A model generated the notes under the pieces. It worked only from the letters and a program-made list of their open reading frames with translations, did no database searches and had not been told where the DNA came from. From Leucothrix arctica (lineage in GTDB: Bacteria > Pseudomonadota > Gammaproteobacteria > Thiotrichales > Thiotrichaceae), in the NCBI RefSeq assembly GCF_003172895.1, contig NZ_QGKL01000021.1, positions 62,001 to 126,000 of the forward strand: a DNA stretch of 64,000 bases, written 5' to 3'. Positions 26,036 through 35,206 of this stretch are shown here, piece by piece. The position numbers and the translations under genes were made by a program. Within the stretch, counting starts at the first letter, position 1. Every line of letters starts with the position of its first letter.

Positions 26036-27373
26036 TTATTTATTGTTAGCGTTATGTTCCAAGAACAATGTCCGTACATCTACTCTCGCTTTTAAACGAG
26101 CAGCTAGCAGATACAAACCACCCAATTTACGGTGTAAAAATAGCGCATCAGCCGGTGGTGTATGCCAGTAATCTTGCTCCATACTGAGCTTTAAACCGAC
26201 TTCTTTTATTCTTTCAGCAAGTCGTGACTCACCAAAGTCGTATATCCCATCATGGCCCAACGGCTCACATCCCTGAACAAAGAGGTCTATCACTGCTTCC
26301 TGTTGTTCTGGGTTTATATCTTCCGCAAAAAAACCTATTTGCTTCATCGCTTCTTGCATAGTCTCGCGGTCATGCTCTGTACCTGCAGTCATTAGCTTCA
26401 AGTAGGCATCCGCTATGTGAGCTGGGTATTCTCGTGTTGCACCAAAGTCCAAAAGTATCAGCTGCTTGGTGTCACTATCATATTGATAATTAGCAAAGTT
26501 TGGATCTGTTTGAATAAGACGGAAATCAAATATTTCTCTAAATAACAAGCCTAGTAGTAAGGAAATCGCGTTATCACGGTCAGCTTGTGGCGCGTTTTCT
26601 AAAGATTCAATCGGCACACCACTCACAAATGACATCGCTAATACATTGGTGGTGGTTAAGTCATCAAATACTTCGGGCAGTATAAAGTCGGTATCGTCCG
26701 CAAGTAGCTCATGATATTGCTTTAACCATCGGGCTTCCTGCTCATAATCGGCTTCTAAGTGAAGCTGTTGTTTGGCTTCTTCCATTAGCGGCTTATAGTC
26801 TAAAGTCTTAGGTAAAAACCCTGATACTCTTAACAGTGTGGCAACGTTGTCTACGTCACTATCAATACTTTCACGCACACCCGGATATTGAACTTTCAAT
26901 GCTAAATGGCGGCCGTCTTTTGTATGAGCTGAGTGAACTTGGCCGATGGATGCTGCTGCAATCGGCTCAAATGAAAATTGTTTAAATTTCAGGTTCCAGC
27001 CTTTACCCCAACTTTCCTCAAGTACTTTGTTTAACTGACTCAGAGGCATCGATTTTGCATCGGAGCGTAGTCTAGCCAATATATCAGTCATTTCTGGGGG
27101 TAATAGGTCACCCGTATCCATCGACATGATCTGACCCACTTTCATCGCAGCGCCACGCAACTGTGCGAGCTGGTCAGTAATACGTTTGGCATTACCGGGA
27201 GTGAGCAACATGTCACGCGCCTTGGGCCGATTACCTTTAGCAATTTGGCGGGCGCCTTCCGCTAACATTCCACCTGCAACACCTGTTGCTAGTGAACCTA
27301 GCTTTGCAAAACGAGATAAGCGGCCACTAGGGACTGCAGAAGTATTTTTATTATCAAACTCTTTATCTGTCAT
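26036..27373 (-). CDS. ABC1/UbiB (ADCK) family atypical kinase
   Basis: A 445-residue member of the UbiB/Coq8 group of protein-kinase-like ATPases. Features include the N-terminal KxGQ motif (AAMKVGQIMSMD), the Ala-rich nucleotide loop AAASIGQVHSA, the lysine in LALKVQYPGV, the catalytic segment LIQTDPNFANY and the metal-binding LLDFGATRE. The bacterial UbiB supports ubiquinone synthesis, but it carries C-terminal membrane helices that I do not see here, so this is probably the soluble ADCK1/3-like branch. It is a single gene. Confidence 0.9.
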   Translation of the reverse strand: MTDKEFDNKNTSAVPSGRLSRFAKLGSLATGVAGGMLAEGARQIAKGNRPKARDMLLTPGNAKRITDQLAQLRGAAMKVGQIMSMDTGDLLPPEMTDILARLRSDAKSMPLSQLNKVLEESWGKGWNLKFKQFSFEPIAAASIGQVHSAHTKDGRHLALKVQYPGVRESIDSDVDNVATLLRVSGFLPKTLDYKPLMEEAKQQLHLEADYEQEARWLKQYHELLADDTDFILPEVFDDLTTTNVLAMSFVSGVPIESLENAPQADRDNAISLLLGLLFREIFDFRLIQTDPNFANYQYDSDTKQLILLDFGATREYPAHIADAYLKLMTAGTEHDRETMQEAMKQIGFFAEDINPEQQEAVIDLFVQGCEPLGHDGIYDFGESRLAERIKEVGLKLSMEQDYWHTPPADALFLHRKLGGLYLLAARLKARVDVRTLFLEHNANNK

Positions 27374-27556
27374 CGAAAGTTGCTCGTGTTGTTAGAGAGT
27401 ATCTTTGTATAAAAGCTAAGCTTACCGTTAAATAAACAGATTACTAGTCATTCATATCTAACTAGGACAATGTGCGCAATAAATTGGGCTAGCTCTAAAA
27501 GAGCACCTAATCATCAGGATAAGATGATCAGCACTATAATGATAAACGGGGTATAC

Positions 27557-28051
27557 ATGAAGTTTCATTCTAATGATGTTATTGATACAACAAAAGAGAG
27601 CAGGTTATTTGCAAGCTTACCTTTATTGCTACATACCTTATCCGATCATATCGATAATGAAAGTAGTGGAAACTTTTTTATAGTCACTGATGATAATGCA
27701 TCTTGTCGATTTGCATTGAGTAACGGGAAAATCACTCATTGTGCATTTAAACGTCATAAGGGGCATGCTGCGTTAGAAGCAATATTGACGTCTGATATTC
27801 GTGGCATTGCACGGTTTATGGAGAGTCAATCACCACTTCGTCACGCAAGAGAGGTGATTGATCATGACTATGCCATGAATGTATTGAAGATTAAAAAATT
27901 GGACCAGAATGATACTGAACGACTAACCACTGAGGATAAGCAATACATGATGTATCGTGGCCAAAGAACAGAGCGGACAACTGAACTACCTCCAGTAGAA
28001 GCAACCGTCACTAAACCATCCACTCGTATGTACCGTGGTCAACCTATCTAA
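27557..28051 (+). CDS. PATAN/DUF4388-like protein of unknown function
   Basis: About 164 residues from ATG 27557, which has GGGG 6 nt upstream; the frame upstream to 27470 lacks such a site. The pattern SGNFFIVTDDNASCRFALSNGKITHCAFKRHKGHAALEAIL resembles the DUF4388 (PATAN) fold found in regulators of twitching motility and signalling, but this is judged by eye. The C-terminus is a linker with two copies of the short motif MYRGQ, one of them the near-terminal residues. It is a stand-alone gene, and no function is assigned. Confidence 0.7.
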   Translation: MKFHSNDVIDTTKESRLFASLPLLLHTLSDHIDNESSGNFFIVTDDNASCRFALSNGKITHCAFKRHKGHAALEAILTSDIRGIARFMESQSPLRHAREVIDHDYAMNVLKIKKLDQNDTERLTTEDKQYMMYRGQRTERTTELPPVEATVTKPSTRMYRGQPI

Positions 28052-28072
28052 GGTCAGCCAACCTAAAAATGG

Positions 28073-28549
28073 CTAAGGAATAGAGACTGATAAGGTTTCC
28101 TTAACCGCTTCCATTACTACGATACTTGTAGACTCTTGCACTGCTGGTACCGACAGTAACGCTTCTTCTAAGAACTTTCTATAGGCCGTCATATCAGCCA
28201 GGCGCACCTTAATCAGGTAGTCGAAGCTGCCGGATACTAGATAACACTCTTGCACTTCAGGCACTTCTAATACCGCTTCTTTAAACTGAGCGAAAGTGTG
28301 TTTTGACGTTCTATCTAAACGAATTTGGACAAAGACAATCAATCCAGCATCTAACTGCTCTGGGTTGATAACCGTCGTATATTGTTTAATAAACCCATCT
28401 CGTTCCAAACGGCGAACGCGTTCGATACAAGGTGTCGTTGTAAGTCCAACCTGTCTTGCTAGCTCTGCGTAAGTGATACGGCCGTCGTCTTGCAATATTC
28501 TTAGGATATCTTTATCAATCTGACTTAGTTGGTTAACGGTGCTTTTCAT
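28073..28549 (-). CDS. Lrp/AsnC family transcriptional regulator
   Basis: A 158-residue regulator starting at ATG 28549 (MKSTVNQLSQIDKDIL). It has an AsnC-type helix-turn-helix (DGRITYAELARQVGLTTTPCIERVRRLERDGFI) and a RAM ligand-binding domain (QECYLVSGSFDYLIKVRL). The 17-codon upstream extension is hydrophobic and not family-like. Length and sequence are close to leucine-responsive Lrp, a global regulator of amino-acid metabolism, but an Lrp paralogue cannot be excluded. It is a single gene, convergent with the PATAN-like gene. Confidence 0.92.
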   Translation of the reverse strand: MKSTVNQLSQIDKDILRILQDDGRITYAELARQVGLTTTPCIERVRRLERDGFIKQYTTVINPEQLDAGLIVFVQIRLDRTSKHTFAQFKEAVLEVPEVQECYLVSGSFDYLIKVRLADMTAYRKFLEEALLSVPAVQESTSIVVMEAVKETLSVSIP

Positions 28550-28848
28550 AATTATCCAGTTTATTACTCTGATAATTGGATTATAAATAGAATTTGCCAC
28601 TATTGTTACCTATGAATGAGAGGTGGACTATTAAACCCGCTGAACTCACACTTTTTTCTAGCGACATGCCTATCACAATGTTTATTTTAAGAGCATTTCT
28701 TACTAATTACTAAACATAGCGCTTTTAGTAAGAGTTATTTACTCTAATTCTTAGGGGGACATTTTATAAAATCCCTTCCAAATTTCAGAATAAACATTAG
28801 TAAAAAATCCTTCAGTCCACATTTCACTTAGCCATATATACTGAGGCT

Positions 28849-29571
28849 ATGACTAAATTTATTCTTATCGTATGGCTAATATTCATTCATGCCATAGCCA
28901 TACTAGCAGTGCTAGAAACTGACTTAGCTTATAGGATTGACCGTAAGCTAGGGCTTGGCTTAATTACATCAAAAGAACTCACTTCGTTTTACACAAACAT
29001 GGTGGGTAGCCAAGAGCAGCTTGATGGTAGTGTCAAAACCGGCTCTGTAATTTTTCTGGGCGATAGCATTACACAGGGGTTAAATGTTGCTGCCATCACT
29101 CACCCAGCTATTAACTACGGCATCGGAATGGATACCACTTATGGGTTAATTAATCGTCTTCCCAAATACCAATCACTTAGCCGAGCATCCCATATTATTG
29201 TTGCAATAGGCATCAATGACTTGATCCGTACTCACCGAAATAATGATGAGATCTTGGACAACTTTAGTCATATTTTTAAGCTACTGCCAGTTGGTATTCC
29301 TGTGACTGTGCAGGCAATTTTACCTGTTGATGAACGTGTTACGACTCAAGGCTTTAATCTTCGTGTAGACCAAATCAATCAAGCGTTGGCCTTACTTGCT
29401 AAATCACATGGCGCACGCTTTCTAGATATGAGTCACTTACTAATAAATGATCAGGGAAATCTTAAAACTGAATATCATGTTGGTGATGGTTTACACCTCT
29501 CTACAAGCGCTTATCAGGTGTGGATTGATACCCTTAAGCCGTATTTTAAAGTAGATGTATCACTTAGATAA
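28849..29571 (+). CDS. SGNH/GDSL hydrolase, membrane-anchored
   Basis: A 240-residue esterase or acetylhydrolase. One N-terminal membrane helix (about 3-22) is followed by the catalytic GDSITQG block (Ser73), a Gly/Asn block (NYGIGMDTT, VAIGINDLIR) and the C-terminal Asp/His block DGLHLS. All four SGNH blocks are intact. It probably removes acyl groups from a lipid or envelope polysaccharide. The next gene downstream is a carbohydrate-active-like lipoprotein, 95 bp away, so the pair may serve the same polysaccharide; this is inference. Confidence 0.88.
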   Translation: MTKFILIVWLIFIHAIAILAVLETDLAYRIDRKLGLGLITSKELTSFYTNMVGSQEQLDGSVKTGSVIFLGDSITQGLNVAAITHPAINYGIGMDTTYGLINRLPKYQSLSRASHIIVAIGINDLIRTHRNNDEILDNFSHIFKLLPVGIPVTVQAILPVDERVTTQGFNLRVDQINQALALLAKSHGARFLDMSHLLINDQGNLKTEYHVGDGLHLSTSAYQVWIDTLKPYFKVDVSLR

Positions 29572-29666
29572 ATGTCCTATTATCTATCACCTTGAACTAT
29601 CTATAAAATTTGTTTACTAACTGTATAAATAACGATAATAAAAAAGTAATTGGGGAAAAAATAACG

Positions 29667-32381
29667 ATGGCTAAACTAATAAATCATGGGCTTTTACTTT
29701 TTGCCATGTTGTTTCTAACAGCATGTGGAGGCGGAGGCGGAGGCAGCGGGAGTAGTAGCAATAGTTCTACACCTGTCGATAGCGGACTAGCACTTGAAAG
29801 CAGCGTATTAACAGTGAATGGAAAGCCGGTATCAGGTGCGACCTTCACGAGTTATGGCGGGGCAACGGATACGACTGGTGTCACTACTAGTAATGGTGAA
29901 GTTGAGTACTACGAGGATAGCACCACGGTTGCCGTTTATATTGGTGATGTATTAATCGGGACGGTTGCTTCAGATGCGGTCACTGACCCGCTAACAATAG
30001 AATCACTGTTAGCCTCAAATAGTGCTGCTGCAAATAATTCAACGTTGCAAAACTTACCGACCATCTTATTAGAAGATCAAGGTAGTACGGTGAGTAGCTA
30101 TGCTTTGCCTGCTAATTTGGCAGCACTAGACCCTGTTGCCTCAACTATCTTAACCTTAAATGGTAAACCTGTTTCTGGCGTGGATTATGTTTCTGGCGAT
30201 ACTTCTGGTACCACTTCTCAAAATGGTGTGTTTGAACAAGAGTCTGATCACAGCATCAGTTTTCAAGTGGCTGGTTTAGAACTTGGACCTGTCGATACTG
30301 ACCAACTGCCTACCAGTATTGAAGCATTGAGCGCTGCAAGTGAGAGCAGTAATCCACTGATTACCAACTTACCAGCACTATTAACTGACTTAAACGCTGC
30401 TGATGCTTCTAACCCTATCGCTGGTTTTCGCTTATATAACTTAGAGCAAGCGCTGTTAAAGCCGAGTAGTTTGCCAGCCAATCGTGTTTTAGGTGTGAAT
30501 TTAGAAACGCCTCAAGCTGAAGCTGATCATATCAACCAGCCCTTAATTACAGCAGACATATTCAGAGTCGCTCGTCCTTTTGTGGAAGGCTCATGTAATG
30601 ACATTATTTACGATGCAAACGGTTGGCCAACTAGTATTCCTGATGCTTGTGCTAATGCAGATACTGCCAATGGTGAAAGCAAATATGCTTTCACGCGTAT
30701 CCTTCAATTTGCGCTAGGCTTATCTTTTCCTGAAGGGGCTTACACTGTCTTTTACGATGGTAAGGGTCAAATCAACTTTAGCGGCATGGGTTGTAACGGT
30801 ACTCGACTTGAAGAAGGGCATTATACTGTAGATGTTAAAGCTGCTAATGCTTGCCCTGATGATTCAGGAAAAGTACAAAATATTAATAACATTCGTGGAC
30901 TCGAAATAAGTATCACAGCAATTGATGCGACTGACCCAATTCGTAATATTCGAATTGTTATGTCGGGTGGTATCTGTAAAGGAAACCCATTTGAGCGAGT
31001 CACTACTGAAGATAGCTGTAGTAGTGAGACATCATTTATTGAGTTTGCTGAACTGTATAAAAACAATGATAACGTGATTGTGTTTAACCCTGAGTTCTTA
31101 AACTTCTACAAAGACTTTCGTGTGCTGCGTTTCATGAACTCTATGGAAGCATCACCACGTCGTCCTGAATCTCAAACATTAAACCCATGCCTTGGTTTAT
31201 CAGGCACTGACTATGAAGCCTGCTTATTGCAAAGTTTTGAGTGGCAAGACCGTCCAACTTTAGATACCGCACAATGGGGTGGTTCGTATAAAACGAGTGT
31301 TCTAAAACGTCTAGGTATGCCTATCGAAGTTGGTATTGCTTTAGCAAATCAGCTTGATGCTCACCCTTGGTTTAACATCCGTCATAACGCTACTGATGAT
31401 TTTGTTACACGGTATGCAGAGCTTCTTAATGATGAACTTAATGACAACCTAATTGCTCATGTTGAATACAGTAATGAGGTATGGAATGCAGGTTTCTGGG
31501 GGCATCATTATGTGATGCAAAAAGGGTATAACGATACTGAAATTAGTGCGATGGATAACTTCCCATTCCGTAATAGTGATTTCTCTGTAAGGACTCGTTA
31601 TTACGCTAAACGCTCTATTCAGATCTTCAAGATATTCGAAGGTGTCTTTGCGAATAATAGCCGCCTGAAACGTATCATGGGTGGTCAGCATAAATTTGCG
31701 GCGCTTGCTGATAACTTATTAGGGTTTGAAGATGCTAAAGATCATACCGATGCTATCGCCATTGCACCTTACTTTCATGGTTGTTGGAATCGCCAAGCCG
31801 TTAATGGCTCTGGTGAAACCTATGATCATCCTAGTTGTTCTAATACTGAGACGGTCGCTAAAACCATGTCAGAGGTAACATCACTCGAACAGGTATTTGA
31901 TGTGATGAATGGTGTTTACGATGATTCAATTAGTGACGCTTCATTAAGGGGTGACCCAGATAGTGTCGAGGCGACAATCAAACTAATCGCACCACAGGTT
32001 GCTGTGACCGATAGTTACAGTACCGATGAGCATCCGATTGACTTGTACGCTTATGAAGGTGGGCAACATCTAACGGTTAACTGGGGAGATACCTTGGTAT
32101 CTACTGCGCGTAAGAATAGCTTACTAGACTTTTTCCAAGCTGCGAATCGTGATGATAGAATGGGCGAATACTACACTCGCTTAATGGAAGGCTGGAAAGA
32201 AGCTGGCGCAAAGCAGTTTGTGTTATTTACATCGCCACAGTCATTCAATCGCTATGGTAGTTTTGGTCTAAAGGAACACTTAGGTATGACTCGCACGGAG
32301 TCACCAAAGTACGATGCGGTACTGACATTCCAAGAAGCACTATTAGGTTGCTGGCCTGAGTTTTCTGAAGCAGGCTGTTAA
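29667..32381 (+). CDS. Large outer-membrane lipoprotein resembling a clan-A glycoside hydrolase
   Basis: About 904 residues from ATG 29667 (GGGG upstream). The signal peptide ends in the lipobox FLTAC with Cys20, followed by a Gly/Ser tether. The N-terminal ~270 residues hold two related units, each starting with SxxLTxNGKPVSG. The rest looks like a TIM barrel: LRFMNSMEAS, PWFNIRHNATDDFV, a YSNEVWNAGFWG motif whose Asn-Glu suggests a clan-A acid/base, and a later LYAYEGGQHL Glu that could be the nucleophile. Similar proteins are annotated as cellulose-binding or hypothetical. The substrate is unknown. A strong terminator follows. Confidence 0.72.
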   Translation: MAKLINHGLLLFAMLFLTACGGGGGGSGSSSNSSTPVDSGLALESSVLTVNGKPVSGATFTSYGGATDTTGVTTSNGEVEYYEDSTTVAVYIGDVLIGTVASDAVTDPLTIESLLASNSAAANNSTLQNLPTILLEDQGSTVSSYALPANLAALDPVASTILTLNGKPVSGVDYVSGDTSGTTSQNGVFEQESDHSISFQVAGLELGPVDTDQLPTSIEALSAASESSNPLITNLPALLTDLNAADASNPIAGFRLYNLEQALLKPSSLPANRVLGVNLETPQAEADHINQPLITADIFRVARPFVEGSCNDIIYDANGWPTSIPDACANADTANGESKYAFTRILQFALGLSFPEGAYTVFYDGKGQINFSGMGCNGTRLEEGHYTVDVKAANACPDDSGKVQNINNIRGLEISITAIDATDPIRNIRIVMSGGICKGNPFERVTTEDSCSSETSFIEFAELYKNNDNVIVFNPEFLNFYKDFRVLRFMNSMEASPRRPESQTLNPCLGLSGTDYEACLLQSFEWQDRPTLDTAQWGGSYKTSVLKRLGMPIEVGIALANQLDAHPWFNIRHNATDDFVTRYAELLNDELNDNLIAHVEYSNEVWNAGFWGHHYVMQKGYNDTEISAMDNFPFRNSDFSVRTRYYAKRSIQIFKIFEGVFANNSRLKRIMGGQHKFAALADNLLGFEDAKDHTDAIAIAPYFHGCWNRQAVNGSGETYDHPSCSNTETVAKTMSEVTSLEQVFDVMNGVYDDSISDASLRGDPDSVEATIKLIAPQVAVTDSYSTDEHPIDLYAYEGGQHLTVNWGDTLVSTARKNSLLDFFQAANRDDRMGEYYTRLMEGWKEAGAKQFVLFTSPQSFNRYGSFGLKEHLGMTRTESPKYDAVLTFQEALLGCWPEFSEAGC

Positions 32382-32394
32382 TATCTAGCACAAC

Positions 32395-32427
32395 GCAAAA
32401 GGCCAGTTAAGTTAACTGGCCTTTTGC
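32395..32427. terminator. Bidirectional rho-independent terminator
   Basis: GCAAAAGGCCAGTTAA / GTTAACTGGCCTTTTGC is a near-perfect long stem with A-run and T-run flanks. It separates the convergent lipoprotein and fdxA genes. Confidence 0.92.
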
Positions 32428-32453
32428 TATCTGTCTTTTGTATTCTTTATTCT

Positions 32454-32777
32454 TTATTCTTTTAAGTATTTCAACTTATCCTTCACTCCATCCCATTCAG
32501 CAGCATCTTCAGGGTGTGGAATCATTTCACTGATCACTGGCCAATTGACTGAGAGGTCAGCATTGATCTTGATGAATTTAACCTGATCTGCAGGCAAGTC
32601 ATCTTCCGCAAAAATGGCTTCTGCTGGACACTCAGGAACACATAACGAGCAGTCGATACACTCATCAGGATCTATCACCAAAAAGTTTTCACCCTCATGA
32701 AAACAATCCACTGGGCAAACTTCTACACAGTCTGTGTATTTACACTTGATGCAGTTATCGGTAACGACAAAAGTCAT
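32454..32777 (-). CDS. fdxA: Ferredoxin FdxA (7Fe-8S type)
   Basis: A 107-residue electron carrier. The N-terminal cluster motif [18 protein letters not shown] and the second, [12 protein letters not shown], bind a 3Fe-4S and a 4Fe-4S cluster. The C-terminal extension with [13 protein letters not shown] is characteristic of FdxA from proteobacteria. It is a single gene, divergent from the sulfurtransferase gene. Confidence 0.96.
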   Translation of the reverse strand: MTFVVTDNCIKCKYTDCVEVCPVDCFHEGENFLVIDPDECIDCSLCVPECPAEAIFAEDDLPADQVKFIKINADLSVNWPVISEMIPHPEDAAEWDGVKDKLKYLKE

Positions 32778-32935
32778 GTTAATTTCCTAATCTAAAAATA
32801 TTACGCTTAACAACGCCCATTATCCAATTAGTCCGAGCATGGTTGCAAGTGCCACTTGTATTGATTTGCAACGTCATTGCATTTCTGAAATGATATTTTG
32901 AATTATAACGCAATCCAACCTGTTGAGATTTTTCT

Positions 32936-33790
32936 ATGTCCACACTTCCTACACCGCTTATTTCTGTTCAAGAACTGTCAAAACAACTGGTTCATGAGCA
33001 GCTTGTTTTATTAGACGGTAGTTGGTACATGCCAGCGATGAAACGTGATGGTCAAGCGGAATGGAATCAGCAACGCATAGCTAATGCTCAACACTTTGAC
33101 TTTCATGAAACAGTTTGTGATCTAGGGAGCGAGTACCCTCACACCATGCCTTCTCCTGAGGTATTTACCGAGTGTGTCCAGGCATTAGGCATCAACCAAG
33201 ATAGTCATATTGTTGTCTATGATGGTATGGGCCTATTTGCTAGCCCTCGTGTTTGGTGGATGTTTAGAGCAATGGGTCATGTGAAAGTGAGTGTATTGAA
33301 TGGTGGACTACCTGCATGGATAAAATCAGGTTTGCCTTTAAACAAATCAACGCCTCTCCCAGTCAAAAGGGGCGACTTTATTGCACAGCCAATAGAAAGT
33401 AGATTCTTGAGTGCTGACTCCATTCTGACTAAACTGCACGATGACGATATGGTTGTCTTAGATGCTAGAGGTCAAAGTAGATTTGTAGGTAGTGATCCAG
33501 AACCAAGAGAAGGTCTGCGTAGCGGTCATATCCCTAACTCCAAAAACCTGCCTTTTACTGACTTAATTGCTGATGGTTTTTTGCGATCGTCTGAAGAACT
33601 TCACAAGTCCTTAAGCGCAGTTGCATCGAAGGATCAAGCATTAGTTTTTAGTTGCGGTTCTGGTGTAACAGCATGTCACTTAGCACTGGCTGCCGATATT
33701 TGTGGATACACAAAGTTATCTGTATTTGATGGCTCTTGGAGCGAATGGGGTGCAAGGCATGAGTTACCTATCGTGACCGGTCAAACTTAA
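32936..33790 (+). CDS. sseA: 3-mercaptopyruvate sulfurtransferase (rhodanese family)
   Basis: A 284-residue enzyme of two rhodanese domains. The C-terminal active-site loop is CGSGVTA, the signature that distinguishes mercaptopyruvate from thiosulfate sulfurtransferases. The first domain lacks the catalytic cysteine, as usual. It transfers sulfur from 3-mercaptopyruvate to cyanide or thiol acceptors. A parS-like site lies 32 bp beyond the stop codon. Confidence 0.92.
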   Translation: MSTLPTPLISVQELSKQLVHEQLVLLDGSWYMPAMKRDGQAEWNQQRIANAQHFDFHETVCDLGSEYPHTMPSPEVFTECVQALGINQDSHIVVYDGMGLFASPRVWWMFRAMGHVKVSVLNGGLPAWIKSGLPLNKSTPLPVKRGDFIAQPIESRFLSADSILTKLHDDDMVVLDARGQSRFVGSDPEPREGLRSGHIPNSKNLPFTDLIADGFLRSSEELHKSLSAVASKDQALVFSCGSGVTACHLALAADICGYTKLSVFDGSWSEWGARHELPIVTGQT

Positions 33791-33821
33791 TTATTTTAGG
33801 TAATAGCTATTCAGTAGTTGG

Positions 33822-33837
33822 TGTTTCACATGAAACA
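33822..33837. other. parS site (15 of 16 match)
   Basis: TGTTTCACATGAAACA differs from the ParB-binding consensus TGTTTCACGTGAAACA at one central base. It sits in the short gap between sseA and mnmE, about 4 kb from oriC, where chromosomal centromere sites are expected. Confidence 0.85.
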
Positions 33838-33853
33838 TTTGATTGATTATTAA

Positions 33854-35191
33854 TCACTTCCCGATACAGAAAGAACTAAATATTTCACCTAATAAGTCAT
33901 CGGGCGTAAAGCGCCCTGTGATCTGACCTAGGGCATCTTGAGCGACTCTAAGCTCCTCAGCCATCAGTTCACCTGCATTAAAGACTTGTAGCTGCTCTGA
34001 AGCATTATCAACGGCAACTTGCGTCTCTTCTAAAGCATGTAAATGACGTCTACGTGCAATAAATAAGTCTTCACTATCCCCTTGATAACCCATACGTTGT
34101 TTAAGTGTGCCGCGTAAAGTATCTATACCGATATGTTGCTTTGCAGATATGTATAGGTGTTCGTTATGTAGACCTTCGGTATGGCCACTTTTATCGATTT
34201 TATTATGTACAGTGATCCGTGGTAGCTTTTCAGGCATCTGATCAAGCAATGCATGGTGTGACATATCAGAAGCTTCGGTATCGTCAACTAAGAACAGAAT
34301 CAAGTCTGCTTTTTCAACGGCTTGCCATGCTCTTTGGATACCAATTTTCTCGACTGGGTCATCACTCTCACGTAGCCCTGCAGTATCGATAATGTGTAAC
34401 GGCATGCCATCTAGGTTTATAGACTCACGCAGTACATCACGAGTAGTACCTGCATACTCTGTAACAATCGCGGTTTCTTGGCCTGCTAGTGCATTGAGTA
34501 AACTCGATTTTCCAGCATTAGGTTTACCAACAATGACTAGCTGCATACCTTCACGTAATAAGCTACCTTGTTTCGCTTTATTAAAAATATCACCCAGTTG
34601 CGATTGAATACGGTGAACGCGATCTAAAACGCGTTGATCAGCAAGAAAGTCTATTTCTTCTTCAGGGAAGTCGAGAGCGGCCTCAACATAAATGCGTAAC
34701 TCAGTAATTTGAGTCAATAACGAATTGATAGCCGCAGAGAAGTCGCCTTGTAAAGAGCGTATAGCCGAGCGTGCAGCCTGCTCACTACTACTATCAATTA
34801 GGTCAGCAATGGCTTCTGCTTGAGCGAGGTCAAGCTTGTCATTCAGAAAAGCACGCTCAGAAAACTCACCAGGTCTGGCTAATCGAGCACCATTTTGAAG
34901 ACATACTTGTAACAACATATCCATGACAATTTTACCGCCATGACCTTGTAGCTCTAAAACGTCTTCGCCTGTAAAGGAATGAGGGCCAGGGAAGTAGATA
35001 GCAACACCATCATCAAGTACCGTTCCGTCTTTTCCTAAAAACTGACGGTGGGCTGCTCGATGAGGTTTTGTGAGTTGACCCAGCATGGATTCAGCAATGA
35101 GTGAAACCTTAGGACCAGATAGTCGAATTATACCAACACCACCGCGACCTGCCGGGGTGGCAATGGCCGCAATAGTGTCATTTACATGCAT
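33854..35191 (-). CDS. mnmE: tRNA uridine-5-carboxymethylaminomethyl(34) synthesis GTPase
   Basis: With MnmG, this GTPase modifies the wobble uridine of several tRNAs. The 445 residues show the N-terminal folate-binding domain ([18 protein letters not shown]), a helical domain, and an inserted G domain with [17 protein letters not shown] and NKID. The invariant C-terminal CIGK is present. It is the last gene of rpmH-rnpA-yidC-mnmE, 15 bp after yidC. mnmG is not in the window. Confidence 0.98.
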   Translation of the reverse strand: MHVNDTIAAIATPAGRGGVGIIRLSGPKVSLIAESMLGQLTKPHRAAHRQFLGKDGTVLDDGVAIYFPGPHSFTGEDVLELQGHGGKIVMDMLLQVCLQNGARLARPGEFSERAFLNDKLDLAQAEAIADLIDSSSEQAARSAIRSLQGDFSAAINSLLTQITELRIYVEAALDFPEEEIDFLADQRVLDRVHRIQSQLGDIFNKAKQGSLLREGMQLVIVGKPNAGKSSLLNALAGQETAIVTEYAGTTRDVLRESINLDGMPLHIIDTAGLRESDDPVEKIGIQRAWQAVEKADLILFLVDDTEASDMSHHALLDQMPEKLPRITVHNKIDKSGHTEGLHNEHLYISAKQHIGIDTLRGTLKQRMGYQGDSEDLFIARRRHLHALEETQVAVDNASEQLQVFNAGELMAEELRVAQDALGQITGRFTPDDLLGEIFSSFCIGK

Positions 35192-35206
35192 AAGTTCTGT
35201 ATAACT

